Source: Carya illinoinensis
Taxonomy: Eukaryota; Streptophyta; Magnoliopsida; Fagales; Juglandaceae
Assembly: GCF_018687715.1 (NCBI RefSeq)
Contig: NC_056762.1
Span: 41,764,520 to 41,828,519 of the forward strand
Direction of reading: 5' to 3'
Length of the DNA stretch: 64,000 bases
The position numbers and the translations under genes are program-made. Of the stretch, positions 12,569 through 25,652 are shown one piece after another (positions within the stretch are counted from its first letter, which is position 1; the number at the start of each line of letters is the position of its first letter). The notes below the pieces were generated by a model that was given only the letters and a program-made list of their open reading frames with translations, had not been told where the DNA came from and did no database searches.

Positions 12569-14629
12569 GTCTTAATGGGATTATATGTTTATTGATCCTC
12601 CTTCGCTTACTTAAGATGATTAGGCAGAACCAGTCGAATTTGATTCAGTTATGTTTTTTTAATTTTATTCGAATATGAGTTGAGGTTGAGCTCATTATCA
12701 TTTGAGCAAGTTCGAACTTATTAATAAACTCTTTAATAATAACAAAATATGTTCATGTGTCTTGTAATTTTATATGATAACTGATACAAACCTAAAAAGA
12801 TTATATAAAGTAAACTCATAAATTGATGTGGTTTCATAGAATCTGTTAGATCTACTTTATAATAAAAGTAACTTTACAATCTAATATATTATACCAAGTC
12901 ATATTAATTTGTAAGTTTATTTTTGTGTAATATTTTTGTGGTTAAAGTGTTTTTCATTTTTTTGTAATACTTGCAATATTCTCATTGTAGAGTAAAAAAT
13001 GATACTAAAAATTAATAGATACAAAATTATTCAGATTTATACAAGCATATAGGATTCGAGTCAAGTTTTATACATATTATAATTTAATAACTAATCATAA
13101 TTTTATTTAAAATAAATAATTTTGTATTTTAGTTTGAGAGTCGAGACAGTATTGGAACATGGAGACTCCGAATCCCTAACGTAATAGAGAGAAAAACTAC
13201 ATGGTAGGAGGCCATAGCCCATAGGTTGGTTACCTACCGCACATAATACTAGGTTGTACATATGTCGCTCCTTAATACCATAAGGCAGGGCCATGGATTC
13301 AGCACCACGGCTAGAAAAGAATAGGCCCAAATCAAAATCTACGGGCCTATATTTTCTTCTTGGACCGGTTTTTTTGTTTCCATCAAGTTGATCGAGTGCC
13401 AGTTCTGGGTCCAAAGGACCATGATATATAGGTGTCCACGTTGTTCTCTAATGAGATAGATTATGTGTGGGGGATAAGAGTTTCTCATGCTATGGTTTGG
13501 TGGAAGAAAACTTGAGCGGTGGGAATTAAGAAGAGATTAATGAATGGAAATTTTATATTTCGCAACATAAGATTTACGGAGGAAATTGACAGCTCAACTT
13601 ATCAACTTGGAAAATCTTTGGAAGTTACGCACTCGGCTTCAAAATCAGTCAAAATAAATTCAGCTTTTCCCGGAAAACAACAATATTTTGAATATGGCCA
13701 AACACAGTTACACACTGGCTGCATTATGAAGGAAACTTCAACCCGGTTTTTCCTGTGGTCTTTTTCTTTTTCTTTGCTTTTCCTCGTGACCTCAAATGAT
13801 CATCTACATGGGACATGCATGGTAGGGATGATAAATGTGGTCCTTTTCGAGAAACGATAGATTCGACTATCGGACTAAATATTAAGTAGGCCAGGGCTAA
13901 TTCATAGAATATTGATACTCTCTGCGAGGAAGAATTATTATGTATACGTCAAAATACGATTATTATAGTACGGCTACTGCTACACAGCCCACTCTTACAC
14001 CGAATTTGTACCCGATTTTTATTTTATTTTATATTATTTTCACTTTTTCGATATAAAATCCAAGAACTGAAAAATAAAAAAATAAAGAAGTAAACAAAAA
14101 AATGTCAAAACATTTTGGTTTGAAGGGTTGTTCAAGTATCATTTTTCCTTAGACTAATGCTCTATATAACACGTACGTACACTTGTGCCATGATGTAAAA
14201 TGTAAGACTTTTATTATTTTTTAATTATCTTTTATTTTTGTAAAGAAAAATTCAATGATTATTGGGCAGTGCCACACTGCCAGCCCATCATTTTCCTCTA
14301 ATTCCTTATTAATTATAATCCAATAGTACCACATTTGTGATGTCTAGCTAGCTTGATCAAATGATTGATCTCGTCCCTTACATAAATGACACTTTCTCGT
14401 CGGTCTTCAATATTGGAGGTATATATGCATTTGTGCCCTTTATTTGAAACAACATTGTTTATTTGAAACATTTTCTCGAAATTGGAGTAAATTAGAATGG
14501 AAGACTAGAAAGGCGAGGCCGGAGAGCCAAGTCTGCAAAGGGCACTGGATATTGGAAGGTGCTAGTATTATAAAGAAATTATAAAAAAACAGTACACCTT
14601 GTCATAGTTTGACTTAATATATGATATCT
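12569..14629. other. Spacer downstream of the bHLH gene
   Basis: No gene is supported. A 113-codon open frame at 13519-13860 and an opposite one at 13103-13414 show no domain, no splice context and biased composition; I treat them as chance. Confidence 0.5.
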
Positions 14630-14890
14630 GTTATAAAATTAAAATAATTTTGAGATCTTAGATTATTAAATTCGTTTAGTTATACAATTTAGATAAAATT
14701 ATATTTTATTAATATTTAAATAAAATATTATTATAATATAATTTTTTAACATTAATTTTATTTTAATATTTATAAAAATAAAATTATTTATTATATTTTA
14801 TATAAAAATTTAAAATAATTATAATAATTATATTAAATAAGATAAACTAATTAAGATAAAATAATTTAATTTTATAGAACCAAACAAACG
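14630..14890. repeat. Copy of a dispersed AT-rich MITE family
   Basis: Shares the succession AAATAAAATATTATTATAATAT ... TTTATTATATTTTATATA ... AATTATAATAATTA with copies at 15310, 15820, 19463, 26668, 26881 and 63110. The edges are approximate. Confidence 0.5.
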
Positions 14891-15309
14891 TAAGTTTTCG
14901 CAATTATTTCACGTGATCGAGGATGGTCCAATCCCAAAAAGGAGACACTGTGTCCTCGTGGAAGCATTCGTGACCATCAATCAAATAATAGAGTGTTTTT
15001 TTTATAATTTTTCTAGTTTTGTCTTGAAATCAATTGTTATAAATTAAAGAAAAAATCTTCTTGTCATCTTCATACTTCACATATTATATTTATTTTAATT
15101 TTTTTTCATTTTTTTATAATAAATATGTAGTGTGTGGATGATAAAAAGAATAATTTAATTAGTTTAATAAGAATAAAATAAAATAAAAAATAAAAAAATA
15201 AAAAATAATATTTTAATATATAAAGTGTGTGGTGTAGCTTATAGGATGATATGTAACATTTCTCTAAATCAAAATATAGAGGCTGTCATGGTTCTTCAAT
15301 GCGGAAGCA

Positions 15310-15490
15310 ACCGAAACTTAGCCTTGTTTATTTTTAGAAATAAGATGAATTGAATAAAATATTATTAAAATATATTATTTTTATATTAAAATTAAAAAAA
15401 ATTATATTAAAATTTGAAAAAATTAAATTATTTATTTTATTTTATATAAAAATTTTAAAAAATTATAATAATTAAGATGAGATAAAATGT
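15310..15490. repeat. Copy of the dispersed AT-rich MITE family
   Basis: Same internal order of words, ending AATTAAGATGAGATAAAATG. It lies about 420 bp after the 14630 copy, in the same orientation. Confidence 0.5.
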
Positions 15491-15725
15491 CACGAATCAA
15501 ATTATATTGTGACCGTTAGATCATATATATAGACGATGCCAGAGGAGTTCCACAATATTCGTTGATGTATTTTAATTTATCTTTTTAATTAATAGTTAAA
15601 GAAGATAAGTAAGAGATTGTTGATAAAATTATATTTTTTTATTTAATAATTTAAAATTTGAAAAAATAATTCTCATATTTGTGCTAGCTTACATCCAGAA
15701 AGCACTGGACGCCGCGCTTGCACCA

Positions 15726-15735
15726 TCATACATAC

Positions 15736-15772
<37 letters not shown>
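15726..15772. repeat. (CATA)n-(TA)n microsatellite
   Basis: A CATACATA run grading into TATATA. Confidence 0.95.
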
Positions 15773-15819
15773 ATAGTACTGCTATTATATATGTTATTCA
15801 AGTTTGTTCATTTGGTGTA

Positions 15820-16012
15820 TCTCTTAAATTGTTTAGATAGTGAAATTAAATTAGAGAGTTTTAGATGAAAGATGAAAATTAAATAAAATATTATTATAAT
15901 ATTATTTTTTAATATTATTATTATTTTAAAATTTTGAATTGTTTATTATATTTTGTATAGAAATTTGAGAAAATTGTAATAATGAGATGAGATGAAATAA
16001 TCCAATCGGTCT
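15820..16012. repeat. Copy of the dispersed AT-rich MITE family
   Basis: Among the better preserved copies: left end near TTGTTTAGATAGTGAAATTA, right end AATAATGAGATGAGATGAAA. Left and right ends are roughly complementary in content (GATGA/TCATC), as in the other copies. Confidence 0.6.
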
Positions 16013-16845
16013 AGTGTATATTGTACTTTTTTATTTTTTACATTTTATTTTAAATATTTTTTAAATATATTTAAATATTTTTTAAAAAAATACAAATATA
16101 CTAATAGTCACTTATTTAATCATTAAATAAAAATAATCATTTAAAATAATAAAATAAAATATATGAGCGATCAAATTAAAGTGTATAAGTTGCTATGTAG
16201 CAGTATCCTTAGTTTAAATTTTGTAGAGAAACGATGATTTTACATAATATCAGAACAAAAGTCTTAAAATCGATTGAGCCTATATTTCGTCAATTTAATT
16301 AAATATTTTATATATTATGCTTAATTATATATTAAATGAGAGTTTGATCCACACATAAAGAGGATATTAATATAAATATAAATAATTTAATATTTCTCTT
16401 TCCACGAGCTTAAGGACACAAGTGATTGTTGACGAAAAACGTCTCTTAGTTTCAAAATGTCTAGCTTAATGTTTATATAATTTTTATTGTCACTGTTTGC
16501 AAAATATATTCTGCCCCGTCATAAAGTATTGCTTTATTTACAATGCAAAATATTCTTCAAAACCCTATATATATCGAAGGAGAAAGGAACGCGATACGAA
16601 TTCATAAGCAGCAGCCAAATTGTAGTTATATATATATATATATATAAAAAATAAAAATACTGATACTCATCATTCTCACGTATCAAATATTATTTATTTA
16701 TTTTTTACACCTTCAGTTGCGGGGACTGCATGAGTTGTTTGTCAGGAGTACTACGTGGCCACGACATACTGAATAATGAGCCAAATCATATTCAAGTGAC
16801 CTTGTATTCTGAAGATCACATGCAATATTTCTGTTTTCTGTATTT

Positions 16846-16876
<31 letters not shown>

Positions 16877-17784
16877 AAGCCTAGTATCCTTGATCAGTTA
16901 CATGCCATGGCCTACAAGCTGGGAATTAAAACGACGTCCGTTAGCTAGTACTTACGTTTATGTTTTGTCACATAGAAGTAAAATTATATACTAATTTATA
17001 TATTAATATTGATTTATTTATATTTAAAATTTAAATTAATATTATTTTAATAAAAATTATTTATTAATCAATCATATTAAATTAATATATATATATATTT
17101 ATACATAACTAAAATTATAATTAAAATTTTCCATTGTATATAACTGCGCCTACTCGGCAGACTGCAGTGTCGAATTATACAGCTCACGATCTATCAGTTT
17201 TCTCTCTCCTTGGTACTGAATTAGCAAGAAAACAAAGAAGTTGTCATGACGTCTAAATCAGCCAGATCACAAATCTATACGGCCTATCAAATTGATGCGC
17301 TAATTGATGGGCTTTCATTGTCATTGGGCTCATGAAATTTACCCTCGCGTTTCTCATAAAAGCTAGGTAATTTTTATTTATTTACTTTCTGTCTGTTATA
17401 CAATAAATTTCAAAATGGAGATGATGCATCACATGAATATAGACAACAGGTCAGCATGCAGATCAAGGAATATTGATTACCATATATTCGAGCTGGCCTT
17501 CCTTTCCAAAATGACAACCACAACTACATACACATATATAGATAGAAAGATCATACTAATTAGTATGGAGTTTCCTAATCCCTACGTAAAGTTCGATCTT
17601 GTGCAGGAAGTTGAAAGCTCCGCCAAACTGAATTACTAATATTGAACAATATGTTGATCACTGCCCTTTGTTGGACTACGTACGTACTGCTAGGATAGGG
17701 ACTTTGGGGTTGGTGTGTTAATAATTAATGAATATTGCTCGATTTCTTTTTAGTTATTTCTTCCACGCGTGCCGTTGATAAGAA

Positions 17785-17785
<1 letters not shown>
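16013..17785. other. AT-rich spacer
   Basis: No gene is supported. (TA)n runs occur at about 16628-16646 and 16855-16876. A 74-codon frame at 17415-17639 has no family signature. Confidence 0.5.

Positions 17786-17852
<67 letters not shown>
17786..17852. repeat. (TG)n-(GA)n compound microsatellite
   Basis: A TG run passing directly into a GA run of about 50 bases. An open frame on the minus strand here merely translates the repeat. Confidence 0.95.
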
Positions 17853-17855
<3 letters not shown>

Positions 17856-18728
17856 GTTCCATGTTGCAAAATAGAAGGTACATAGTAGTACTAGTTGATG
17901 AGTTCGAATGGCTAAAGCTACTCCTCGATCAATCAGGCAAACTTGATAGGTCAAGCAACCCATGCATTTAGGATAATTGATGAAGAAACAAACAAGATAA
18001 CGAAGCTGCATCGAACCTGACCTTTCCGAACTTATTTGCGAACCAACTCACATCCCCTAGTCCCTTTCCTTACCCTCCTTGCGCTACCCATTCTCGTATA
18101 TTAATCTCTCTCTCTCTCTCTCTCTGGTCTATTACGTTCCCGAAATACCCTTAATTTCTTGTAATATACCCTTAATTTCTTGTAATATCAAGTTTATGGC
18201 ATGATGAGATAAATGATGAGATTGTGATCAAAATGATTAGGTTTTCATGCACCATAAAGAATTTAGCTACTATTTCTTTTTCTAAAAGATAAATTATTAC
18301 AAACGTACTTTAAAATGTAGCTACGTTATAAAATGATGATATATTTATTTTTATAAGTTAAAAATACTTTTTATTTAATGCATAATTGGGTAAAAAATTT
18401 AAAAAAAAAAAAATTATCGTGTACTTATCATGAACCGTGCTCATGTTGAAAAAAAAAAAAATTCATGAACCTTGCTTATAATCTTCCATACATATGCATA
18501 TATAGTTTCTGCCGATGGTGGAGAGAATGGGATTAAGATCAAAAGACTGGAAACTTTCTTTTAGATTTTATAAATTCAGTAATTTTGTATGGTTTAATTT
18601 CCATGATCTTGAGTCTTTATTAATCATTAATGTCTGACAAAAATGGAGCCAAATCAAGCCTTAGGAGGGGCCCTCTAAAGGAAAATCCGAGGTTCTGGGG
18701 CCTTCCCAGAATATCGTGGCACATGTGG

Positions 18729-18770
18729 TTATTTTTGAGGGGCGCATGAGTTAGTGCCCCTCAAAAATAA
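18729..18770. other. Perfect 15-bp inverted repeat (hairpin)
   Basis: The arm TTATTTTTGAGGGGC (18729-18743) and its exact reverse complement (18756-18770) are separated by 12 bases. The flanks also share CGTGG near each side. It may be the core of a small fold-back element. No gene context explains it. Confidence 0.7.
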
Positions 18771-19313
18771 TCGTGGTAAATGCCTATACCGTTAAAAAAT
18801 GTGCTATATTTTTTTCTTCCTGATTTTGTGGTCTCCTGTATGGAATTGGTGCTTAACTTCCAGAAAATTTACTGGCAAAAATGATAGCACGTTGAACTTA
18901 GACACTTTGTATAAACAATACTTTCTTCTTAAAATAAAAAGTTACATAAATAATTAGGAGGCTAGGCTAGGCTTAACTTGCTGAAAGTTGCATTCAGTGA
19001 CAACTTACCGGTCAGCTAGCTAGTGCATGCATGCACACCTCCTCATGCCAGCCGGTGGAAAATTGATGGTGCAGAAGTTCGGAATATTATTGGAAGGATT
19101 TTCAACAAGTTAACGCATGTGATGATCAGAATTGTCGACTGAGAGACTATATATAGTATGAAATTTTACTGTACGTTGAGGTTTAATTTAGAGACAAAAT
19201 CTAGATAAATTTTTGAAGGAAAATCGTTCATTTTAATTTAGTTTAAGAATATGCAGATCCTCAAATATTGTAAAACCAAGTTCAAAATCTCAAAAGGCTC
19301 ATTTTAGTCGACC

Positions 19314-19317
<4 letters not shown>

Positions 19318-19347
<30 letters not shown>
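19318..19347. repeat. (TA)n microsatellite
   Basis: An uninterrupted TA tract of about 29 bases. Confidence 0.95.
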
Positions 19348-19462
19348 AGTCCCCACAGAATACGTCCGGAGATGCATGAACTGTATATATAACTGATCGA
19401 GCTGCATAATAGCAATTAGAAAACTTTAAATGATAATTATACACACCTTAAAGAAAGATATA

Positions 19463-19672
19463 GGAGAGGTTTGGATAATAATTACTTCATCAAAATGAGT
19501 TTAGATGAGATGAAAGTTAAAAATTAAATATAAAAAAATTATTTTTTAAATTATTTTTATTTTAAAAATTAAAAATTAAATTATTTATTATGTTTTATAT
19601 AAAATTTTTAAAAAGTTATAATAATTAAATTAAATGAGATTAATTAAGAGGGTCTCTCAAGTAATCCAAACA
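19463..19672. repeat. Copy of the dispersed AT-rich MITE family
   Basis: Begins near GGTTTGGATAATAATTACTT and ends near AGTAATCCAAAC, so the outer ends TTTGGAT/ATCCAAA are inverted. This is the copy in which terminal inverted repeats are clearest. Confidence 0.6.
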
Positions 19673-19738
19673 ATCTCGTAATATAACTATAAAGCTGTTT
19701 ACGTACATGTAAGGTATAGTGGAGAATGATAAGACTTA

Positions 19739-20509
19739 GAGTTGTACAATGGTCGGTCCGGACCAAAAAAATCGACAGGATTGATCGATTCGGTCTGGTC
19801 TGGACTGGACCTAGAAACACGAGGTTCGGTTTTGGTCCAAGACTTCTCAGACAAAACTCCACAGTCTACGATTTCTCGGACTGAATTGGACCAGACCGAC
19901 CGAATTAAAAAATATATATTTTTGATTATATATATATATTATTTTATATAATAATTATATAATTAATTATGTAATTTTCATCTAACTTATTCCAATTTAT
20001 AATATAAAATTTTAAATATATAATTATAAAATAATATTATACTAATTAAGTAGTGTATATTATCAATTAACTTATAACTAATTCACCATTAAGTAATTAT
20101 TAACATCTACATTTGTATCTAATTAAAGTTATTAGATAATTTTTTTGTAAATTACCTAAGTTGTAAGTAAATATAAAGCAATTGGTATATATAATTTATA
20201 ATATGTATTATGTATATATATAATTTATAATTTATAATATATATTACTGACTATATAAAATATTTTTTTAATAAATAAATTAGTTACAGAATCTATATTA
20301 ATAATTCACTTAATTTTAATTTAGTAATTTAAATAAATTTTTTAATTAATTTATTTAAAAAAATAAAAAAATAATTAAACTAGACCAAAAGGACAGATAA
20401 AATGAGACTGAACCGAATACGGACCAAACCGATTGGATTAACTAGATGTTTGATTTGAAAAAAATGATGACTGAATCGAACCGGACGATACCAGACCGTT
20501 TTCACCATT
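19739..20509. mobile_element. Non-autonomous hAT-like element with imperfect 8-bp TSD
   Basis: A 771-bp segment flanked by AAGACTTA (19731-19738) and AAGACTTG (20510-20517), 7 of 8 identical. The ends are rich in GGTC/GACC words, such as GGTCGGTCCGGACC on the left and GAACCGGACG on the right. The right terminus reverse-complements to AATGGTGAAAACGG against TACAATGGTCGG on the left. The centre is AT-rich and non-coding. Confidence 0.55.
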
Positions 20510-20726
20510 AAGACTTGACTGCCCCCACGCATCTGCTTCTTTTTAGGCACTCGAATATTCTAGCTTAGCTTTTTACCTATCACAAGCCTAGGATTTGAGA
20601 ACGGATTAATCATCCAACACCAGCCAGCGCTTCCCGTCTTTTCCACAGGGAAAAAGCGCCTCTCCTTAATTTGCTCTCAAATAATATACTTTGCGGATGG
20701 AAGTAACATCGGGAATCCTAGAAGAA

Positions 20727-20993
20727 ATGGAGGTTGAAGAATTATTAGAGATGAAAAGGGTCACATGATATTTATTTTTGGTAAATATTATAGTATCAGT
20801 TTTAACAATGTATATATCATTGTGATTTGAATTCTCTCGGATGGGTTGAATCTCTGTGCATATAGCTTACGTTGAAGTGAAAATTGATTCTCAACTTGTG
20901 GTAAACTGGTGGGAGAAGGGTGTGCTTGTCCCTTAGAGGAGTCAGAAGTACTAGAATGAAAAGCTAAATTGATGGCACATTCGATATTGGAGG
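20727..20993. repeat. 267-bp tandem duplication, copy 1
   Basis: Nearly identical to 21695-21960 (for example CTCTCGGATGGGTTGAATCT and GCACATTCGATATTGG in both). The copies would be adjacent but for the element at 20994-21694. No gene is recognised in either copy. Confidence 0.9.
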
Positions 20994-21363
20994 TAGGGGT
21001 GTACAGAAACCGACACCACCGGCCGCCTTCGACGCAAACCGACCGGCCGCGTCAGGAACCGGCCGGAACTGCCTGTGAACCGGTCGACGGAAGGTAGCTA
21101 TTCTTCAAAATCGATCAACGTCGATTCGGCAGCGGTTTGACTCTAGTTCAAACCGCTGAACCGGCCGACTTAATAAGGTATATGATTTTTTATTTATACC
21201 TTACTTAAATGACGCCGTTTTACTTAAATAAGTGAAACGACGTCGTTTAATATCTGAAGTTTTAAAAAAAAAACTTAATGAAACGGTGCCGTTTTATTTT
21301 AGGGTTTAAAGTCCCCCGGTACCCTTCTTCTTCCTCCTCTCTTATTTCATTTGTTCAACGCCG

Positions 21364-21445
<82 letters not shown>

Positions 21446-21694
21446 GTCGCACCTCTCGGTGTCGTCTCTCACGGTCTCACCTTTCGGCAGTCACTGTGGC
21501 GTCATCGCCTGAAAATAGGCTCCGTCGCCACCGAAGACTCCGATGAATCGATCGGAGTGACGCCGAGACTGATGTAAACGGTTTTCTCTCCTTTAAACGG
21601 CCAGTTTCGGTCGAGATTCATCATCTTTCAATGATATCGGTTCGGTTTCGATTTTGGTCCAAAACCGAAACCGAATGATCGGTTTTCACCCCTA
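20994..21694. mobile_element. Non-autonomous hAT-like element at the duplication junction
   Basis: A 701-bp element bounded by TAGGGGTG and CACCCCTA as 8-bp inverted ends. It is flanked by ATTGGAGG (20986-20993) and ATTGGAGA (21695-21702), an 8-bp TSD with one mismatch. It is GC-richer than its surroundings, with ACCGGCCG- and AACCGAAACCGA-rich ends, ACGACGTCGTTT and related words, and a long CT microsatellite. It has no transposase. Confidence 0.7.
21366..21442. repeat. (CT)n microsatellite, about 77 bp
   Basis: An uninterrupted CT tract inside the hAT-like element. The 99-codon open frame spanning it (21278-21577) is mostly Ser-Leu from the repeat and is not taken as a gene. Confidence 0.95.
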
Positions 21695-21960
21695 ATTGGA
21701 GATTAAAGAATTATTAGAGATGAAAAGGATCACATGATATTTACTTTTCGTAAATATTATAGTATCAGTTTTAACAATATCATTGTGATTTGAACTCTCT
21801 CGGATGGGTTGAATCTCTGTGCATATAACTCATGTTGAAGTGAAAATTGATTCTTAACTTGTGGTGAACTGGTGGGAGAAGGGTATGCTTGTCCCTTGGA
21901 GGAGTCAGAAGCACTAGAGTGAAAAGCTATATAAATTGATGGCACATTCGATATTGGTGG
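21695..21960. repeat. 267-bp tandem duplication, copy 2
   Basis: Partner of 20727-20993. It differs by scattered substitutions and a few small indels (for example AACAATATCATTG against AACAATGTATATATCATTG). Confidence 0.9.
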
Positions 21961-23186
21961 TTCGGATTTTCTACTCTATTAGATAAACGAATCACGCGCA
22001 GAGAGATTAACCAAGTTGGATTCTATTGGTAAATGAATCATTTTTTGAGAATAAAAACAGCTTGGCGCCTAAAGACATCCTGAGAGCCATTAGCATGGAT
22101 CAATGGTTTACACGTAATTTGACATAAATAACATGCTTGTATACATGCTTAGTTAGTTTTATTTTATTAAGGTATGTATCTTGCTTTCCCTTTTCGTTTT
22201 AATGCTTATTTTATTATCTTGTATAGTACTTGTTATTTATATAATTATTTTTTATGCATGTATTTGGATTTTATGATTTATTGTAACCACTAGGCGTCGG
22301 TTGTAACTACTATATTTCTCCACCATAAGTAAAGGTTATCAATAAAATTGGGATGCCGTTCTTTTCCTAAAAAAAAAATACTTGCATTGCTAATATTGAT
22401 TCTTATTTTCTTTATATATATAGACCACATGATGATGATCTAATTGAATCATCTTGGAATGTGATAATCTCTCTCGTGAGTTACTGGAAAACAATCTAGT
22501 AACGGACTCATGACATTATAATCCTGGAAGCCATGAATTAGTTGTTGGATGATATTAATGCAGTACTGATTCAAAATAATTACCACATGATCACATGGAA
22601 CTGGAGCTTCTCGTCCATTGCATATGATAGATCATATATATTTTGTGGCTCAACATGCAATTTAATATCAAACCGCATGCAAGCTATATATTAAGATTCG
22701 TATATAAAAGTACCAACTACGCGCATTGCGCACAATCTGATAAAATGGGCCGCAGCTTCCAATAGTTCACGTGGAAGCATTCTCAACATGACCAGGCAAC
22801 GTACGTACAGTTGAATTTGAGCATGGCATTTTGTGCATTCTGTAGATATGTTGCTCATGAATCAGGAAATAATTAACTCGACTGAAAATCCACTCACCAT
22901 AGACATCGATGTTTCTTACCGTTAGACCCTCAGGTAAATGTGTTCTCAAACGTATAAGAGTCTAACGTCCTAATAACCTATACGTATTCGTATAAATTAT
23001 TTAAGTGGAAAAGTAATTAATCGCCAGGGGATCAGAACCGGAGGACAATCTGGTACATTCAACAAAATTTGTCATTTTCCTACTACTCTATCAGTTCCAC
23101 CTCTCCAATTATTGTTTCCTTTTTATGGGCTTTCCATCCCACCCTGTAAATATCTGTGCTTGCTCCATATTTACTTCCAAATTAAA

Positions 23187-23190
<4 letters not shown>
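21961..23190. other. Upstream region of the CNGC4-type gene
   Basis: No gene is supported. An A-tract following GCCGTTCTTTTCC at about 22340-22378 could be the tail of an old retroposon, but no TSD was found. The last few hundred bases are presumably the channel gene's promoter; no clear TATA box was singled out. Confidence 0.4.

Positions 23191-23227
<37 letters not shown>
23191..23227 (+). promoter_or_regulatory. (CT)n tract abutting the CNGC4 start codon
   Basis: A 37-base pure CT run ends two bases before the ATG at 23229, so if transcribed it forms the end of the 5' UTR. CT/GA runs in plant leaders can bind BPC/GAGA-type factors; that role is inference here. Confidence 0.6.
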
Positions 23228-23228
<1 letters not shown>

Positions 23229-23232
<4 letters not shown>

Positions 23233-25564
23233 CTAGTGAGCAGGAAATCTCAAATGCTTCGCGCATGCACTATATGACCGATGACGACCACAGCGATACT
23301 AGCAGTGAAGAGGAAGAAGTAGCAGAAGAAGAAGATCATGGAGACGAAAATGAAAGCACGAATATTAGTGATTGTAAAAACAATATGTATTTCATGTGCG
23401 TGCCTCGCCGGAGGCAGGGAGGGTGGTCCCTAGGGCAGGTCTTGGACCCGAGGACCAAGTGGGTTCAAGAATGGAACAGGGTTTTCCTCTTGGTGTGCGC
23501 CACGGGACTCTTCGTCGACCCTCTCTTCTTTTACGCGCTGTCCATAAGCGACACCTGCATGTGCCTCTTCATAGATGGGTGGTTCGCCATCACGGTCACG
23601 GTGCTCCGGTGCATGACCGACGCCTTGCACGTCTGGAACATGTGGTTGCAGCTCAAGATGGCCGAACGGTCCTTTTCCGCCGGGGGCATGAGTGGGCTGC
23701 TCAGGCCGGATACCACTCCTCGCTCTGTGGCTCTCCGGTACTTGAAGGCCAAGAAGGGTTTTTTCTTCGATCTCTTTGTGATTCTTCCACTTCCACAGGT
23801 GAGGATTTTCTTTACATAATTAACCTCATCAATGATAACTTGCCATCTTTGTCGTGTCCTCATCAATATTATTTATTATAAATTTCATTGCCAGAAGGAT
23901 TCCGATTATAGCCACACAAACATATCATGCCATTTTGTCAGCTAGTGTTCGAGGCGATGACAAGTGCATGACATTAGTTGTTTTATCCATGCAGATTGCC
24001 CCTCACTCATAATCTGCATTAAGAACATGTGATGTACCCATGTCCTTTCCTAGGTGTTTTAGAAGGGCTATAATTGGAAATATGAAACTATAATTTATTT
24101 TATACTTGTGGGAATTAGTATTAGGCCGCTAATATAATTTTTGAAGAGCCGGACTCCAATGATGTCACTAAAAGACATTAGGATTTTAGTATGTCGTTGC
24201 TAGTGGTAGATTATTTAGATGGTCGCAATTAATTTTTTTTTAATAAACTAGGAGGCATTAAATATATAATTGTGATACCACATAAAAAAGGTAATGATGG
24301 TTGTATAAATTAAAGGACATAATAATATTTTTCCATGTTTTAAAGTTCCATTCATATAATTTCTCATTTTAAGTAATAATATTAAGGGCAATAATTCTAC
24401 ACAATTTTTATTTATTATTCACATGTTTCTTAAATATTGTGTGCGCATTAACTTTCATGACAGGTTCTTAAATCTTAATATTCTCAAGTTAAATAGTTTA
24501 TACTTACTTAGCCGTCTGTTCTAACTTTTTCTTCATTGATCATTAGTGTATCTTACTAAGTTTTTATTTTATTTTTCCTTACCAACTTCTATGTTGATAT
24601 GCCTCTCGTCTTATCTTTAATTTTATTAGTAATATTATCTTGATAAAAGAGTGGTAAACTGATATAACAAGTTTTGAGTGATCTAATTAAAAATACGAAT
24701 AGAATTTTAAGAAATCTATCGTGAAGTTTCCAAAAAATTAATGGTAATCCGAAAATATTTGATGAAATTTTAAATGTTCAGAGAATTAAAAGCAGCCTCT
24801 GGTCTTTTCAAAGATCAGTTACACTGGCCTCTTTTCATGAAGTGTAGGCAATTTTTGAGCTTGAGACTTCCCATTTCTAACTCAAGTATGAGAAGTGTAC
24901 CTACGTATGCTTAGTTTTCCATCAATATTCGATACTAGCGACTGATGATCTTGTACTTGGGGAATAGGATAATTGGCAAATGCATGGCTCGATCGGCCTT
25001 TTTTATGAGAAAAAAAATTGATCAATAATTTTCTATACAAAGAAAATGATGTGAACAGCATCAGGTCCTTGATAAAGTAGATCGACAGCAAACTAAAATT
25101 TACGATAAGCAATTAAAATGCAAATATGCTCAAGTTTGACTGGAAAAAAAACTATGTTATCATAGAAGCACATGCATGCATATTGGTCTGCAACTCTCCC
25201 CTAAGCCACAGTACTTCACAAAATATCTAACTCAGCTTTATTCACTGAAGAGACCAGCTAGCTGTCTACATTTTTCCAGATTACGCGTCATGTCTAATAT
25301 TTTTCTTGTCCACGACCCAGGCACAAAAACCTATTAATGGATCCATCCAGCTAAGGTTGATTTGATGTTGAATAATATATATCATTTCTCACATAGCTAG
25401 GAGTCCTTTAAATACTAAGAGTCTAGGGGCAGGCACGTATGTATAGATGAAGCCGAATGTGCTATATCCCCACATTTGGAACGAGCTAGTAATAAATGCC
25501 TTCAATGAAATTTGGGGTACTTTTTTTTCTGCCCTGCCAATAATTTCAAATACACACACATATC

Positions 25565-25652
<88 letters not shown>

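Noticed and set aside
13519..13860. 113-codon plus-strand open frame
   Set aside because: No domain, no splice partners and no codon or composition contrast with the surrounding spacer.
17754..18011. Minus-strand open frame with a Ser-Leu and Thr-His run
   Set aside because: It is a translation of the (TG)n-(GA)n microsatellite.
18729..18770. microRNA precursor
   Set aside because: The stem is only 15 bp, shorter than a plant miRNA duplex, and the flanks do not extend the pairing.
21278..21577. 99-codon frame rich in Ser-Leu
   Set aside because: Most of it is the CT microsatellite inside a hAT-like element, and there is no recognised domain.
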